A stretch of 64,000 bases of DNA from Hoeflea ulvae (GCF_026619435.1 NZ_JAOVZQ010000001.1:1185501-1249500); one strand, 5' to 3'; counted from the first letter of the stretch, positions 26,718 to 35,720 are shown. Numbers and translations are program-made. The notes: generated by a model from the sequence alone, not told the origin.

Positions 26718-27692
26718 ATGACCAGTATTATGACCAATGCAGCCGCTATGGCCGCGCTGCAGACACTTCGTACAATCAATACCGATATGGAAACGACCCA
26801 GGCGCGGGTGTCTTCGGGCTTCCGCGTCGAGAATGCCGGCGACAATGCGGCCTATTGGTCGATCGCAACGACCATGCGATCGGACAACAAGGCACTTTCA
26901 ACCGTGAAAGACGCTCTTGGCCTCGGCGCCGCAAAGGTGGACATCGCCTACACCGCGATGAACAGTTCCATTGACGTGATCTCTGAAATCAAGGCCAAGC
27001 TGGTTGCGGCTCGCGAGCCTGGTGTTGACAAGACCAAGATCGACAAGGAGCTCACCGAGCTCAAGAACCAGCTTCAGTCGATCGCCGAATCAGCCTCGTT
27101 CTCCGGTGAGAACTGGCTCAACAACTCGGCCCTCACGGCAGCCGGTACCAAATCGATCGTCGGCGGCTTCAACCGCGACGTCAACGGTCTGGTGACGATC
27201 ACCACGCTCGATGTCAACGTCAGCAGCATCACCATGATCGGTGAGAACAACGAGAGCCTTGGCATCTTGACCAAGGATATCAATGCCGATGCGCTGGATG
27301 CGAACGCTACCGGTACTGCCCGGAACTACTTCCTCATCGACACCGGTTCCACAACCGGCACCAGCGCTGCCGGCGCGGCAATCACGCTGACTGCGACGAC
27401 ATCGGACGCCGAGGTGGAAGACATGGTTCGGGTGGTTGATTCCATCCTCAGCCAGATGACCGATGCCGCTTCCAATCTGGGTGCGATCAGCAAGCGTGTC
27501 TCGATGCAGGAAGACTTTGTCGCCAATCTGATGGATTCCATCGACAAGGGGGTCGGCCGCTTGGTTGACGCCGACATGAACGAGGAGTCGACCCGGTTGA
27601 AGGCGCTGCAGACTCAGCAGCAGCTGGGCATCCAGTCTCTCTCGATCGCCAACTCCAATTCGCAAAACATCCTGTCGCTCTTCCAGCAGTAA
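26718..27692 (+). CDS. Flagellin 4 (divergent paralog)
   Basis: Fourth flagellin, 324 residues, clearly more diverged (MTNAAAMAALQTLRTINTD, STTGTSAAGAAITLTATTSD, C-terminus LFQQ). It keeps the family core AKLVAAREPGVDKTKIDK and VDADMNEESTRLKALQTQQQ. It probably corresponds to the last flagellin of the rhizobial array (flaC position in S. meliloti). The longer frame at 26609 in another phase is not coding. Confidence 0.9.
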   Translation: MTSIMTNAAAMAALQTLRTINTDMETTQARVSSGFRVENAGDNAAYWSIATTMRSDNKALSTVKDALGLGAAKVDIAYTAMNSSIDVISEIKAKLVAAREPGVDKTKIDKELTELKNQLQSIAESASFSGENWLNNSALTAAGTKSIVGGFNRDVNGLVTITTLDVNVSSITMIGENNESLGILTKDINADALDANATGTARNYFLIDTGSTTGTSAAGAAITLTATTSDAEVEDMVRVVDSILSQMTDAASNLGAISKRVSMQEDFVANLMDSIDKGVGRLVDADMNEESTRLKALQTQQQLGIQSLSIANSNSQNILSLFQQ

Positions 27693-27770
27693 GCCTGGGC
27701 TCGCTCCCGTGGTGAGCGAAATCAATTACCGAATTCTGCTGTGCCGCCGGTCATCGGTCATGGCGGATCA

Positions 27771-27815
27771 GCTGGACCGCACCAATATTGCCCTTGGTGC
27801 GGTCCAGCGGCTATT
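27771..27815 (+). terminator. Terminator after flagellin 4
   Basis: A perfect 15-bp inverted repeat, GCTGGACCGCACCAA (27771-27785) with TTGGTGCGGTCCAGC (27794-27808), followed by GGCTATTT. It ends the flagellin array. The remaining bases up to 28000 hold the fliH-motB promoter element and a leader with a small ACGGCA/TGCCGT hairpin (27904-27926), with no gene. Confidence 0.85.
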
Positions 27816-27864
27816 TGGGCACGCTCGATCTCTGCCGCTCCACGGATGCGGCCCATCGTTCATG

Positions 27865-27889
27865 CTCACACAAGTTTTGCTCTTTAGGT
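27865..27889 (+). promoter_or_regulatory. Shared flagellar promoter element upstream of the fliH-motB operon
   Basis: CTCACACAAG, 10 bases, then TAGGT, 111 bases before the fliH-like start. This is the longest distance among the seven copies, leaving room for a leader. Confidence 0.65.
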
Positions 27890-28000
27890 ATGGGCGGCGC
27901 GTGACGGCACGGTTGAACCCTGCCGTTCCCGCCTTCGCCTTTCGAAGGGAAAGACATTGAACCGGTCATCGCCATTCACCGAGATCAATCGGAGACGATC

Positions 28001-28627
28001 ATGACGGCCAGTCTTGCCCGGCTTCTGCCGGACTTCGAGGTCTCCGGCATCAACAGTCTTCATGCCGCCCGGCGCAATCGCCCGGAAACCGCACCGGAGC
28101 CTGAGCGTGGACCCGAAATCGATCTCGAAGCCCTGCGCGCCGAAGCGAGGGCCGAAGGCGAGGCGGCTGCACGCGCGGAGCTGACCCAGAGCCTCGACCT
28201 GGCCATGCAGGCGGAAAAGAGCCGCCATGCGGAAGAGCTCTCCGCCCTGCGGACCGAACTCGAAATGCTGGCAGCCCGGACGATACCGGACGCGATCGCC
28301 GCCCGCAGCGCCGGAATTGCCGAACAGGTGGCCGGCGATGTCGAAGCCGTGCTGGCGCCGCTGATCGACGAGACCATACGCGCTCGCATCCTCGAAGGTC
28401 TGGCTGCCGAGATCCGCACCATCCTCGCGCTCGAAAATGCCGCCAGGATATCCGTCTCCGGTCCCGAAGGCGTCACCACCGCCTTGCGCGATCTCATCGG
28501 CGCGGAGGCCGACAGGCTCACGGTGCGCGAGACTGACGGCGTCGATGTTGAAATCGAGGTCGACCGGACCCGCTTTGCCAGCCGGATATCGGACTGGACC
28601 CAGGCGCTTGCGGAGAACCTTTCATGA
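28001..28627 (+). CDS. FliH-like export ATPase regulator (tentative)
   Basis: A 208-residue soluble protein. After a variable start comes a highly charged Ala/Glu helix (about residues 50-110, ALRAEARAEGEAAARAELTQ), then a globular C-terminal domain (IRTILALENAARISVSGPEG). This layout, a coiled-coil stalk plus V-type ATPase E/FliH-like end, suits FliH, the FliI regulator, and no other FliH is seen in this window. Rhizobia have an unnamed gene here before motB. The stop overlaps the motB start (ATGA). Confidence 0.6.
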   Translation: MTASLARLLPDFEVSGINSLHAARRNRPETAPEPERGPEIDLEALRAEARAEGEAAARAELTQSLDLAMQAEKSRHAEELSALRTELEMLAARTIPDAIAARSAGIAEQVAGDVEAVLAPLIDETIRARILEGLAAEIRTILALENAARISVSGPEGVTTALRDLIGAEADRLTVRETDGVDVEIEVDRTRFASRISDWTQALAENLS

Positions 28628-29904
28628 GTGACGGTTCATCCACCCATCAGGGCAAGAACGAAATCATCATCGTCAAGCGGCGCCACGGCGGCGATCACGA
28701 CGGCGCCCATGGCGGCGCCTGGAAGATCGCCTATGCCGACTTCATGACCGCGATGATGGCGTTCTTCCTCGTGATGTGGCTGGTCAATGCCGCCAATGAG
28801 GAAACCAAGGCCTCTGTGGCCAGCTATTTCAACCCGATCAAGCTGATGGATGACCGGCCGACCGACCGTGGCATCAAGGAAGTCGGAAACAGCTCGGAAG
28901 GCGAATCCAGCGCGCCGAAATCCGAAGCCGACGGCGATGTCACCAGCAATGGCCAGGATGGCGAGGCCGGCGACAAGGACAACACCACCATCGGCGAAAA
29001 GGAATCCTATTCCGAAGCCGACTATTTCGAAAATCCCTATTCCGTGCTGGCCGAAATCGCCATGGAAACCGGAACCGAGACAAATGTCTCCTCGAAAGGC
29101 GACGGCGGCGCGGCGGATTCCGGTCCCGCGACCGGAGCCAACGGCGGCGAAGCCTATCGCGACCCGTTCGACCCGGATTTCTGGTCCAAGCAGATCGAAC
29201 AGGAGCGCAAGGCGCTCGAGGAAAGCCAGGCAATGGTCCGGGCGGACGGTTTTGAGCAAAACCTCGCTTCCGCCGATGCCGTTGACGAACTTGGCAACCA
29301 GATGACGAGCGAACAGAACGGCAATCCTGCGGCAGGCCAGATGGGCGAGCAGAGTGCCGAGACCGCGGGCAAGGGCGGCACCGGCGCAGATGCCGGCGAC
29401 CAGACCGCTGCCGGACGGGCCGAGAGCGAGGCGGAAGCCGAGGTGCTCAAGAACGAGATCGCCGGGGCGCTCGGCGGCGCGGTTGGCAAGCTCGCCGAAG
29501 GGCTCTCTGTGACCCCGGCCGAAGGCGGCCTGCTGGTGTCGATCACCGACCAGCTCGATTTCGGCATGTTCAATGTCGGTTCCGCCGTCCCGGCGCGCGA
29601 CCTGGTGGTGGCCATGGAAAAGATTGGCCAGATCCTTTCCGAACGGGACGGGTCGATCGCCATACGCGGCCACACCGATGCGCGTCCCTTCGCAACCGGC
29701 AATGGCGACAATTGGCGCCTGTCGATGGCGCGGGCCCATTCGGCGCTGTTCATGCTGGTGCGCGGCGGCGTGCCCGAGGACCGGATCGTCCAGGTTTCGG
29801 GATTTGCCGACCGGCGGCTCAAGGACCCGGAAAATCCGTTCTCCGAGGTCAACCGCCGTATCGAAATTCTGGTTGAGGCCAAGGGAGCTGACCGTGCGGC
29901 GTAG
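28624..29904 (+). CDS. motB: MotB, peptidoglycan-anchored stator subunit
   Basis: MotB pairs with MotA as the ion-conducting stator. The 426-residue protein has a basic N-terminus and a single membrane helix at about residues 38-57 with the essential aspartate D39 (IAYADFMTAMMAFFLVMWL). A long acidic, probably flexible periplasmic stretch of about 250 residues follows, then the OmpA-like peptidoglycan-binding domain (IAIRGHTDARPF onward). The long linker is longer than in enteric MotB and usual in rhizobia. motC follows with an overlap. Confidence 0.94.
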   Translation: MSDGSSTHQGKNEIIIVKRRHGGDHDGAHGGAWKIAYADFMTAMMAFFLVMWLVNAANEETKASVASYFNPIKLMDDRPTDRGIKEVGNSSEGESSAPKSEADGDVTSNGQDGEAGDKDNTTIGEKESYSEADYFENPYSVLAEIAMETGTETNVSSKGDGGAADSGPATGANGGEAYRDPFDPDFWSKQIEQERKALEESQAMVRADGFEQNLASADAVDELGNQMTSEQNGNPAAGQMGEQSAETAGKGGTGADAGDQTAAGRAESEAEAEVLKNEIAGALGGAVGKLAEGLSVTPAEGGLLVSITDQLDFGMFNVGSAVPARDLVVAMEKIGQILSERDGSIAIRGHTDARPFATGNGDNWRLSMARAHSALFMLVRGGVPEDRIVQVSGFADRRLKDPENPFSEVNRRIEILVEAKGADRAA

Positions 29905-31384
29905 GTTCAGCCCAGGTCCCGTCAGCCTCGCCGTCCTGATGGCGATGCTTGCCCATGGGGCTCTGGCAGAGGACAAGCCGTCCGGCCACGAGGCCGCCGA
30001 CGGTCATACAGCCGCGGCGACCGAAACCCATGCGGATGCGGCCCAAGCCGGTGACGCGCATGCGGACATGGCCGAAACCGCCAACGACACCGGTGCCGAG
30101 GCGCAAGCGCCGATCGGTGTGACGGCCCCGTCCTCCGGCGCCGGTGATTCCGGTTTCCCGATGGCGGGCAACATGGAGGCGCTCGAACCCTACAAGCTGC
30201 TGCGCTCGCTGCAATTCGTGCAGGACAGCGTGGTCCAGGGTGACCATTCGGCGATGGAGATGCAGCGCTATCTTCTCGGCGTCATCGACAAGCGATTGCG
30301 CCAGGCCGAACAGAAGGTGTTTGACGATCCGCGCAATGTCGATGCGGCGCTGATCTACGCCATGAGCGGCGGCAACCCCGAAACGCTCGAAATCCTGGCG
30401 CTCAATGACAAGTTCGGCAATTTCGACAATGAAGTGACCACCGTGCTCCGGGCTTATCTGAGCGGGCGGGCAGCCCGGACCCGGACAACGCTCGACGAGG
30501 TCGTGAAGGTCTATCGCGACACCGATATCGGTCCCTATCTCACCCTCGTCGCCGCCAATGTGATGGCAGCCACCAATGACGCCGCTGCGCTGGACATGTT
30601 CGACTGGGCCCGGCTGGCCGCCCCGGGCACCTTGGTGGAAGAGGCAGCCCTGCGCCGGTCGCTGTTCATTTCGGCCAACAAGAACCTGGTCGAGCGGGCT
30701 CTCGACTATGCCCAGCTCTATGCCCGGCGCTTCATCAACTCGCCCTATGCCGGGCAATATGCCGATCTTCTCGTCGATCTGGTGGTGCTGCATTACGACA
30801 AGGTCGGAGAAGACCGCCTCAACCAGATCCTGTCCTTCATGGACGCGCCGCGCAAACGCGAAGTCTATCTCCGGATTGCCCGCAAGGCGGCGATCTCCGG
30901 TCTGCGCGACCTGGCCGTCATCGCCTCCGACAAGGCCGAGGCGCTGCTCACACCGTCCGACATTGCGCCGCAGGCCCTGGCCGACCTTTACTCGGGCATG
31001 GCGAAGATCCCGACCGATGGTGTCGCGTCGGTTCTGGCCGATATCAACGGCGTCTCCAACCGCCAGTTGTCGGCGCGCGACAAGGCCTTGCGCGCAGCCG
31101 CGGTGATCATTGCCGAAGAGGTGATCCGCAAACCCGACCCGAACAGCTTCACACAAGCATTGTCGCCCAATGTGCAGGCACCGGATCTGGCGGAGGCCGG
31201 TCAGGTTCCGGATGGCGCCGACGGCATGCCCGATCCCGGGGATGACACGGCGCAGCTCTCCCCAGAGGAAGAGGAAACCGCCGCCAAGGACAATGTGTTC
31301 CGCGCATATGTCTCGGATCGCAAGCAGACGCTCGAGCGCATCGACAAGATGCTCGAGGGAGTGGAAGAGGATAAAGGGTCTTGA
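29894..31384 (+). CDS. motC: MotC, periplasmic motility protein
   Basis: In S. meliloti MotC is a periplasmic protein that binds MotB and controls stator activity, with MotE as its chaperone. The 496-residue precursor starts at GTG 29894, 11 bases inside motB, behind AAGGGAG. It has a signal peptide (hydrophobic residues 9-22, cut after ALA) and an Ala/His/Glu-rich low-complexity stretch to about residue 75. The conserved helical body begins near EALEPYKLLRSLQFVQDSVV. The tail is acidic (SPEEEETAAKD). It is longer than the 434 residues of the S. meliloti protein, mainly in low-complexity parts. Confidence 0.88.
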   Translation: MRRRFSPGPVSLAVLMAMLAHGALAEDKPSGHEAADGHTAAATETHADAAQAGDAHADMAETANDTGAEAQAPIGVTAPSSGAGDSGFPMAGNMEALEPYKLLRSLQFVQDSVVQGDHSAMEMQRYLLGVIDKRLRQAEQKVFDDPRNVDAALIYAMSGGNPETLEILALNDKFGNFDNEVTTVLRAYLSGRAARTRTTLDEVVKVYRDTDIGPYLTLVAANVMAATNDAAALDMFDWARLAAPGTLVEEAALRRSLFISANKNLVERALDYAQLYARRFINSPYAGQYADLLVDLVVLHYDKVGEDRLNQILSFMDAPRKREVYLRIARKAAISGLRDLAVIASDKAEALLTPSDIAPQALADLYSGMAKIPTDGVASVLADINGVSNRQLSARDKALRAAAVIIAEEVIRKPDPNSFTQALSPNVQAPDLAEAGQVPDGADGMPDPGDDTAQLSPEEEETAAKDNVFRAYVSDRKQTLERIDKMLEGVEEDKGS

Positions 31385-32835
31385 GTGCTTTGGACTTTGT
31401 AATGCAGCGGCAAGTGCCGGCACGTGCACCTGTCTCGTCAGGCGACACTCATGCCGCAGACCCCGGGGGCGCGTCCAAAGGCGGCGCCTTTTCGGCAATC
31501 CTGTCGGGTGAGCAACGCGGCGCCGCCGGCAACCGTGGCCGGCTCGACACAAGCAGCCGGACCGACGCCGAAGCCGACACAGGCGCGACCGCAGCCGAAA
31601 CGCAGATTGATGCCGAAGTCGAAGCTGTCGACAGCCAGTTGCCATCGGTGACAGCCGAGACCGATGACATGCTGACCCTGCTGTCGGGCCTGATGTCCAG
31701 CGCTGCCTTTGCTGAAGAACCTGCCGAGACCGTGGTGGACGAGAATCTGACGGCCGCCGATGTTCTGGCCGCAGCGGAACTCGCCCCGGCGGAGCTTCCG
31801 AAAGTCGAGCCGGATCAGGTCGACGCCAAATCAGTGCTTGAAGGCGAGATGGAGATTGATCCTGAAGCAGGCGAAGAGCTGCAGTTGCAGCCCGATGCCG
31901 AGCCGGTCGCACAGGCCGCAACACAGCCGGTGGCGCCACAGCCCGCCGCTGTCGCAGCCACCGCGGCCGCACCGGTTGCCGCACTGGCCGCATCCGTGGC
32001 TCAGCCCGCACCGGGCAATGGTGTGGCTCAGCCCGCAGCCGCCAGAACGCCGTCCTCCGAGGGCGCTGCGGACAAGCAGAAGAAGGCGGACGCCTCCCGG
32101 GAAGCGCTTGGCGCACTCGGTCTGTCAAGCGATGCTGCGAGCACCGCAGAGACCCGATCCGCGCGCAATGAAGGTCTCTCGAACGCGGCGGCCGAGCGCA
32201 AGAGCGCCGGAGCCGACCGCCAGCCCGAAGAGAAGATCGAGGCCAAGCCGCGCACTGTCGAAGTGGTTGAATCGCGCCGGTTCACCCCCTCCACACAGCT
32301 CTCGGGCAATGCACAGATGCTGACCAGCTCACTGGCGGAGGCTGGCGACACGGCTCTGGCAGCCCAGCGGGTGGCGCGGACCTCCTCCGCCGCGGCCGCA
32401 GGCACGGCGCAAACCGGGCAGACCCTGCACACCCTCAAGCTTCAACTCAATCCGATGTCGCTCGGCAGCGTCACCGCCATCATGAAGCTTTCGGGTGAGG
32501 AACTGTCGGTCGAGCTCAAGGTCGAATCCGCCGAGGCCTACCGCCAGCTCTCCGATGACAGCCAGTCGATCGTCAAATCGCTGCGCGCCCAGGGATATGC
32601 GGTCGAGCAGATCACCATCCAGCACGTGTCCAATCCGGACAAGACTGCAAACCAGTCCGCCCAGCCCGGATTTTCCGGCGGCTTCCAGGGCAATGAACCG
32701 GGCGACGCGAAGTCTTCCGGCGGCAACAGCAGCGGCAGCAACACAAGTCAGCGGGACCAGCAGGGGAGACAGGGTCATGAAGGCAACACGATTGCTGGTT
32801 CCGGCACTGGTCGCACTGACGGCGTTTATCTCTGA
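31381..32835 (+). CDS. fliK: FliK, hook-length control protein (formerly motD)
   Basis: FliK measures hook length and triggers the FlhB switch. The first 340 of 484 residues are low-complexity (Ala, Glu, Pro, Gln). The C-terminal hook-length domain is recognisable at about residues 347-412 (LHTLKLQLNPMSLGSVTAIM, then LSVELKVESAEAYRQL). The tail is Gly/Ser/Gln-rich. TTG 31381 overlaps the motC stop with AAAGGG upstream. ATG 31402, seven codons later, is an alternative start. The 3' end overlaps the next gene by 59 bases. Confidence 0.85.
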   Translation: MSALDFVMQRQVPARAPVSSGDTHAADPGGASKGGAFSAILSGEQRGAAGNRGRLDTSSRTDAEADTGATAAETQIDAEVEAVDSQLPSVTAETDDMLTLLSGLMSSAAFAEEPAETVVDENLTAADVLAAAELAPAELPKVEPDQVDAKSVLEGEMEIDPEAGEELQLQPDAEPVAQAATQPVAPQPAAVAATAAAPVAALAASVAQPAPGNGVAQPAAARTPSSEGAADKQKKADASREALGALGLSSDAASTAETRSARNEGLSNAAAERKSAGADRQPEEKIEAKPRTVEVVESRRFTPSTQLSGNAQMLTSSLAEAGDTALAAQRVARTSSAAAAGTAQTGQTLHTLKLQLNPMSLGSVTAIMKLSGEELSVELKVESAEAYRQLSDDSQSIVKSLRAQGYAVEQITIQHVSNPDKTANQSAQPGFSGGFQGNEPGDAKSSGGNSSGSNTSQRDQQGRQGHEGNTIAGSGTGRTDGVYL

Positions 32836-33355
32836 GGGCACCGCGCCCAGCCAGGCCGCGGCGGCAACCAGCGTTTGCGAAGCCGAGATCCTCAGTGCCG
32901 CGCGGACCCATGGTGTCCCTCCCGGAATTCTCCACTCGGTCGGCCTGACCGAAACCGGCCGCAAGGGATCGCTCTATCCCTATGCGCTCAACATCGAGGG
33001 ACGCGCAGTATTCGCCAAGAGCCGCAAGGAGGCCATCCGCGAATTCGATCGTGCCCGCACCGAAGGCAAGAGCCTTATCGATCTGGGCTGCATGCAGATC
33101 AACTACCGCTATCACGGCGCCGAGTTCGCCTCGGTCGACGAGATGCTCGATCCGCGCGCCAATGTCGATTACGCTGCGCGGTTTCTCGCTCGATTGCACG
33201 CGCGGCACGAAACCTGGACCATGGCGGTCGCCCGCTACCACGCCGGTCCCAACAATGACCCCGCGCAAAAGCGCTATGTATGCCGGGTGATCGCCAATCT
33301 GGTCGCCACCGGCCATGGCGCCTGGACACACCAAGCAGAATCATTCTGCAGATAA
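32777..33355 (+). CDS. Secreted lytic transglycosylase (SLT family) of the flagellar cluster
   Basis: A 192-residue protein with a signal peptide (residues 1 to about 29) and a soluble-lytic-transglycosylase fold. The catalytic glutamate is E59 in SVGLTETGRKG, with the companion motifs LGCMQINYRYHG and ARYHAGPN. It probably opens the cell wall for the rod, a task done by the C-terminal domain of FlgJ in enterics; the FlgJ-like gene at 43265 lacks that domain. ATG 32777 has GGGGAGACAGGG upstream and lies inside fliK. It is the last gene of the fliH-motB operon. Confidence 0.85.
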   Translation: MKATRLLVPALVALTAFISEGTAPSQAAAATSVCEAEILSAARTHGVPPGILHSVGLTETGRKGSLYPYALNIEGRAVFAKSRKEAIREFDRARTEGKSLIDLGCMQINYRYHGAEFASVDEMLDPRANVDYAARFLARLHARHETWTMAVARYHAGPNNDPAQKRYVCRVIANLVATGHGAWTHQAESFCR

Positions 33356-33430
33356 CACAACCTGAAATAGAAATATCCGGATTTTCGGTGCCCCTGATGA
33401 ATTTGTCAGCAGTTAGGCAATCATTAACGA

Positions 33431-33554
33431 TGCAAGCAAAAAATTAACTTCTTGTTAACCATTTCCCGAGACAATTGTGCTTATCAACAGGGAACGCACC
33501 ACATCTAGCCAAATCAGTGGAAAACATGGTTAATCAACTGTTAAAATTAACCAT
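33431..33554 (+). promoter_or_regulatory. AT-rich control region upstream of rem with a perfect inverted repeat
   Basis: The 281 bases before rem hold no gene. ATGGTTAAT (33526-33534) and ATTAACCAT (33546-33554) form a perfect inverted repeat whose arm centres are 20 bp apart, two helical turns, suiting a dimeric regulator. ATTAAC..TTGTTAACCAT at about 33444-33463 adds a further copy of the same core. In S. meliloti rem is activated by VisNR and repressed by MucR, and either could bind here (inference). No shared YTCRCRCAAG-N10-TA element is present. Confidence 0.55.
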
Positions 33555-33636
33555 ATGTTTCTCATAGTTTACGCTGAATCGTGTGCTTCGTACTCCTTGG
33601 CCCAATGACGTAGCAGACTGATTCGGAGGCGAGCGA

Positions 33637-34308
33637 ATGATCGTCGTGGTTGATGACAGAAAACTGGTTAAAGACGGATACACTTCCCTTTTCGGGCGGG
33701 AAGGGGTTCCCTCGGCGACTTTTGATTCCATCGAATTTGGCGAGTGGGTGCAAACCGCTGCCGATTCCGACCTCGATGCGGTTGAAGCCTTCCTGATCGG
33801 TCAGGGCGAGATGACAATGGATCTGCCGCGGGCAATCCGGGATAGGTCGCAAGCTCCGGTCATCGCGGTCAGCGATGCGCCCTCTCTTGAATCGACTCTG
33901 GCGTTCTTCGACAGCGGTGTCGACGACGTCGTTCGCAAGCCGGTTCATCCACGCGAAATTCTGGCGCGTGCAGCCGCCATCCGGAGACGCCTCAAGGCCG
34001 TGTCCAACCATGTCGATATCGGTCCGATCCGGGTGTTTTCCGACGGCCGCGATCCGGAGATCGAAAACCGCACATTCGCCCTTCCAAGGCGCGAGCGCCG
34101 CATTCTCGAATACCTGGTCGCCAACCGTGGCCGCCGGGTAACGAAACAACAGATTTTCAACGCGATATACGGAATCTTTGACGAAGACGTCGAGGAGAAT
34201 GTCGTCGAGAGTCACATCTCCAAGCTGCGCAAGAAACTGCGCAAGCGGCTCGACTTTGACCCGATCGATTCCAAGCGCTTTCTTGGTTACCTGATCGATT
34301 GGGCTTGA
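33637..34308 (+). CDS. rem: Rem, OmpR-type activator of flagellar genes with a degenerate receiver
   Basis: Rem is the exponential-phase activator that carries the VisNR signal to the class II flagellar genes in S. meliloti. The 223-residue protein has an N-terminal receiver-like domain ([12 protein letters not shown]) and a C-terminal winged helix ([20 protein letters not shown] to [17 protein letters not shown]). At the usual phosphoacceptor place the sequence reads [10 protein letters not shown] with no aspartate, while the lysine (VRKPVHP) is kept, so it is probably phosphorylation-independent. CGGAGG precedes ATG 33637. Confidence 0.92.
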   Translation: MIVVVDDRKLVKDGYTSLFGREGVPSATFDSIEFGEWVQTAADSDLDAVEAFLIGQGEMTMDLPRAIRDRSQAPVIAVSDAPSLESTLAFFDSGVDDVVRKPVHPREILARAAAIRRRLKAVSNHVDIGPIRVFSDGRDPEIENRTFALPRRERRILEYLVANRGRRVTKQQIFNAIYGIFDEDVEENVVESHISKLRKKLRKRLDFDPIDSKRFLGYLIDWA

Positions 34309-34319
34309 GCTGACGCAAC

Positions 34320-34339
34320 TGGCCGGGCGATCCCGGCCA
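34320..34339 (+). terminator. Possible terminator after rem
   Basis: TGGCCGGG/CCCGGCCA, a perfect 8-bp stem with a four-base loop, 12 bases after the rem stop. No T tract follows, so it may instead only protect the mRNA end. Confidence 0.4.
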
Positions 34340-34369
34340 AACGCTCATTCTACGATGCAAGGAATCAGG

Positions 34370-34394
34370 TTCACGCAAGGCCCGCCAGCTACGC
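34370..34394 (+). promoter_or_regulatory. Shared flagellar promoter element upstream of flgE
   Basis: TTCACGCAAG, 10 bases, then TACGC, 31 bases before the flgE start. It is the only promoter signal seen ahead of the flgE-flgK-flgL-flaF-flbT-flgD-fliQ series. Confidence 0.6.
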
Positions 34395-34425
34395 TGGAAT
34401 ACCGTATGAAACGAGGGATGATGCG

Positions 34426-35688
34426 ATGAGCCTGTATGGAATGATGCAAACCGGCGCTTCCGGCATGAATGCGCAAGCAAGCCGCCTGAGCACGGTTGCC
34501 GACAATATCGCCAACGCCAACACCACCGCCTATAAAAGGGCGTCGACCGAATTTTCCTCCCTGATCCTCCCCGGCTCCGCCAGCACCTACAATTCCGGTG
34601 CGGTGTCGACGGATGTCCGCTATTCGATTTCCGAGGCGGGACCGCTTGAATTCACCACTTCGAAGACGGACCTGGCGCTGGACGGCGACGGGTTCTTCAT
34701 CGTGCAGGACACCAATGGCACGCCGTTCCTGACCCGCGCCGGTTCCTTCATTCCCGACGGCAACGGCAATCTGGTCAACGCCGCCGGGTTCACCCTGATG
34801 GGCTATGACTACGAAACCGGAACGCCCGCTCCGGTGGTCAACGGTTTTGATGGCCTGGTTCCGGTCAACATCTCTTCGGGCAGCCTCACCGCGTCTCCCT
34901 CCACATTGGGCGTCTTCAAGGCCAACCTCAATGCCAGTGCCGAGATCGTCGCTGCGGCCAATCTGCCGTCTGCCAATGCCGGCACCGCTGAGTACTCCCA
35001 CAAGAGTTCGCTGGTGGTTTACGACAATCTCGGCGGAGAGGTCCTGCTCGACTTCTATTACACCAAGACCGCGGACAACACGTTCGAGGTATCGGTCTAC
35101 GACCGTGCGGACGGCACCGCCAACACGGCATTTCCCTACTCGTCGGCGGCGCTGGCAACCACGACGCTTGAATTCGATCCGGCAAACAACGGATTGCTCA
35201 CGGCTGGCAGCGCTAAGGACATAACCGTCAGTGTTCCCGGTGGCTCGTCCCTGACCATCGATCTGAAGGACATGACCCAGCTCAATTATGGCTTCACGGT
35301 TCAGAACGCCAATGTCGACGGCAACAAGCCCAGCGCCGTGATCGCAGTCGAAGTCGCCGCTGACGGCACCATCTACGCCCAGTACGACGAAGGCGATCTC
35401 AAGCCACTCTACCGGATTGCGCTGGCAGATGTGCCCAGCCCCGACAAGCTCAGGCCGCTGGCCGGCAATGTCTATGCGCAGGGCGTCGAGTCCGGCGTCA
35501 TCACCACCGGTTTTGCCGGATCCGGCTCCTTCGGTTCGATCGTGTCGGGCGCGCTGGAAAGCTCCAATGTTGATCTCGCCCAGGAGCTGACCGACATGAT
35601 CTCGTCGCAGCGCAGCTACACCGCCAATTCCAAGGTCTTCCAGACAGGTTCCGACCTGATGGACGTCCTCGTGAACCTCAAACGATAG
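34426..35688 (+). CDS. flgE: FlgE, flagellar hook protein
   Basis: Hook subunit of 420 residues. It has the family N-terminus (SRLSTVADNIANANTTAYKR) and C-terminus (ALESSNVDLAQELTDMISSQ), with the hook-specific middle domains between. It is exported without a signal peptide. The start ATG 34426 follows GAGGGATG. It is the first gene of the hook/filament-junction operon just after rem. Confidence 0.95.
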   Translation: MSLYGMMQTGASGMNAQASRLSTVADNIANANTTAYKRASTEFSSLILPGSASTYNSGAVSTDVRYSISEAGPLEFTTSKTDLALDGDGFFIVQDTNGTPFLTRAGSFIPDGNGNLVNAAGFTLMGYDYETGTPAPVVNGFDGLVPVNISSGSLTASPSTLGVFKANLNASAEIVAAANLPSANAGTAEYSHKSSLVVYDNLGGEVLLDFYYTKTADNTFEVSVYDRADGTANTAFPYSSAALATTTLEFDPANNGLLTAGSAKDITVSVPGGSSLTIDLKDMTQLNYGFTVQNANVDGNKPSAVIAVEVAADGTIYAQYDEGDLKPLYRIALADVPSPDKLRPLAGNVYAQGVESGVITTGFAGSGSFGSIVSGALESSNVDLAQELTDMISSQRSYTANSKVFQTGSDLMDVLVNLKR

Positions 35689-35720
35689 ACCGCCGGATCG
35701 GGAGGTAGAAGGACCAGCGC

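Noticed and set aside
29849-32128. 759-codon minus-strand frame opposite motC and fliK
   Set aside because: Low-complexity composition that mirrors the codon bias of motC and fliK on the plus strand, without own signals.
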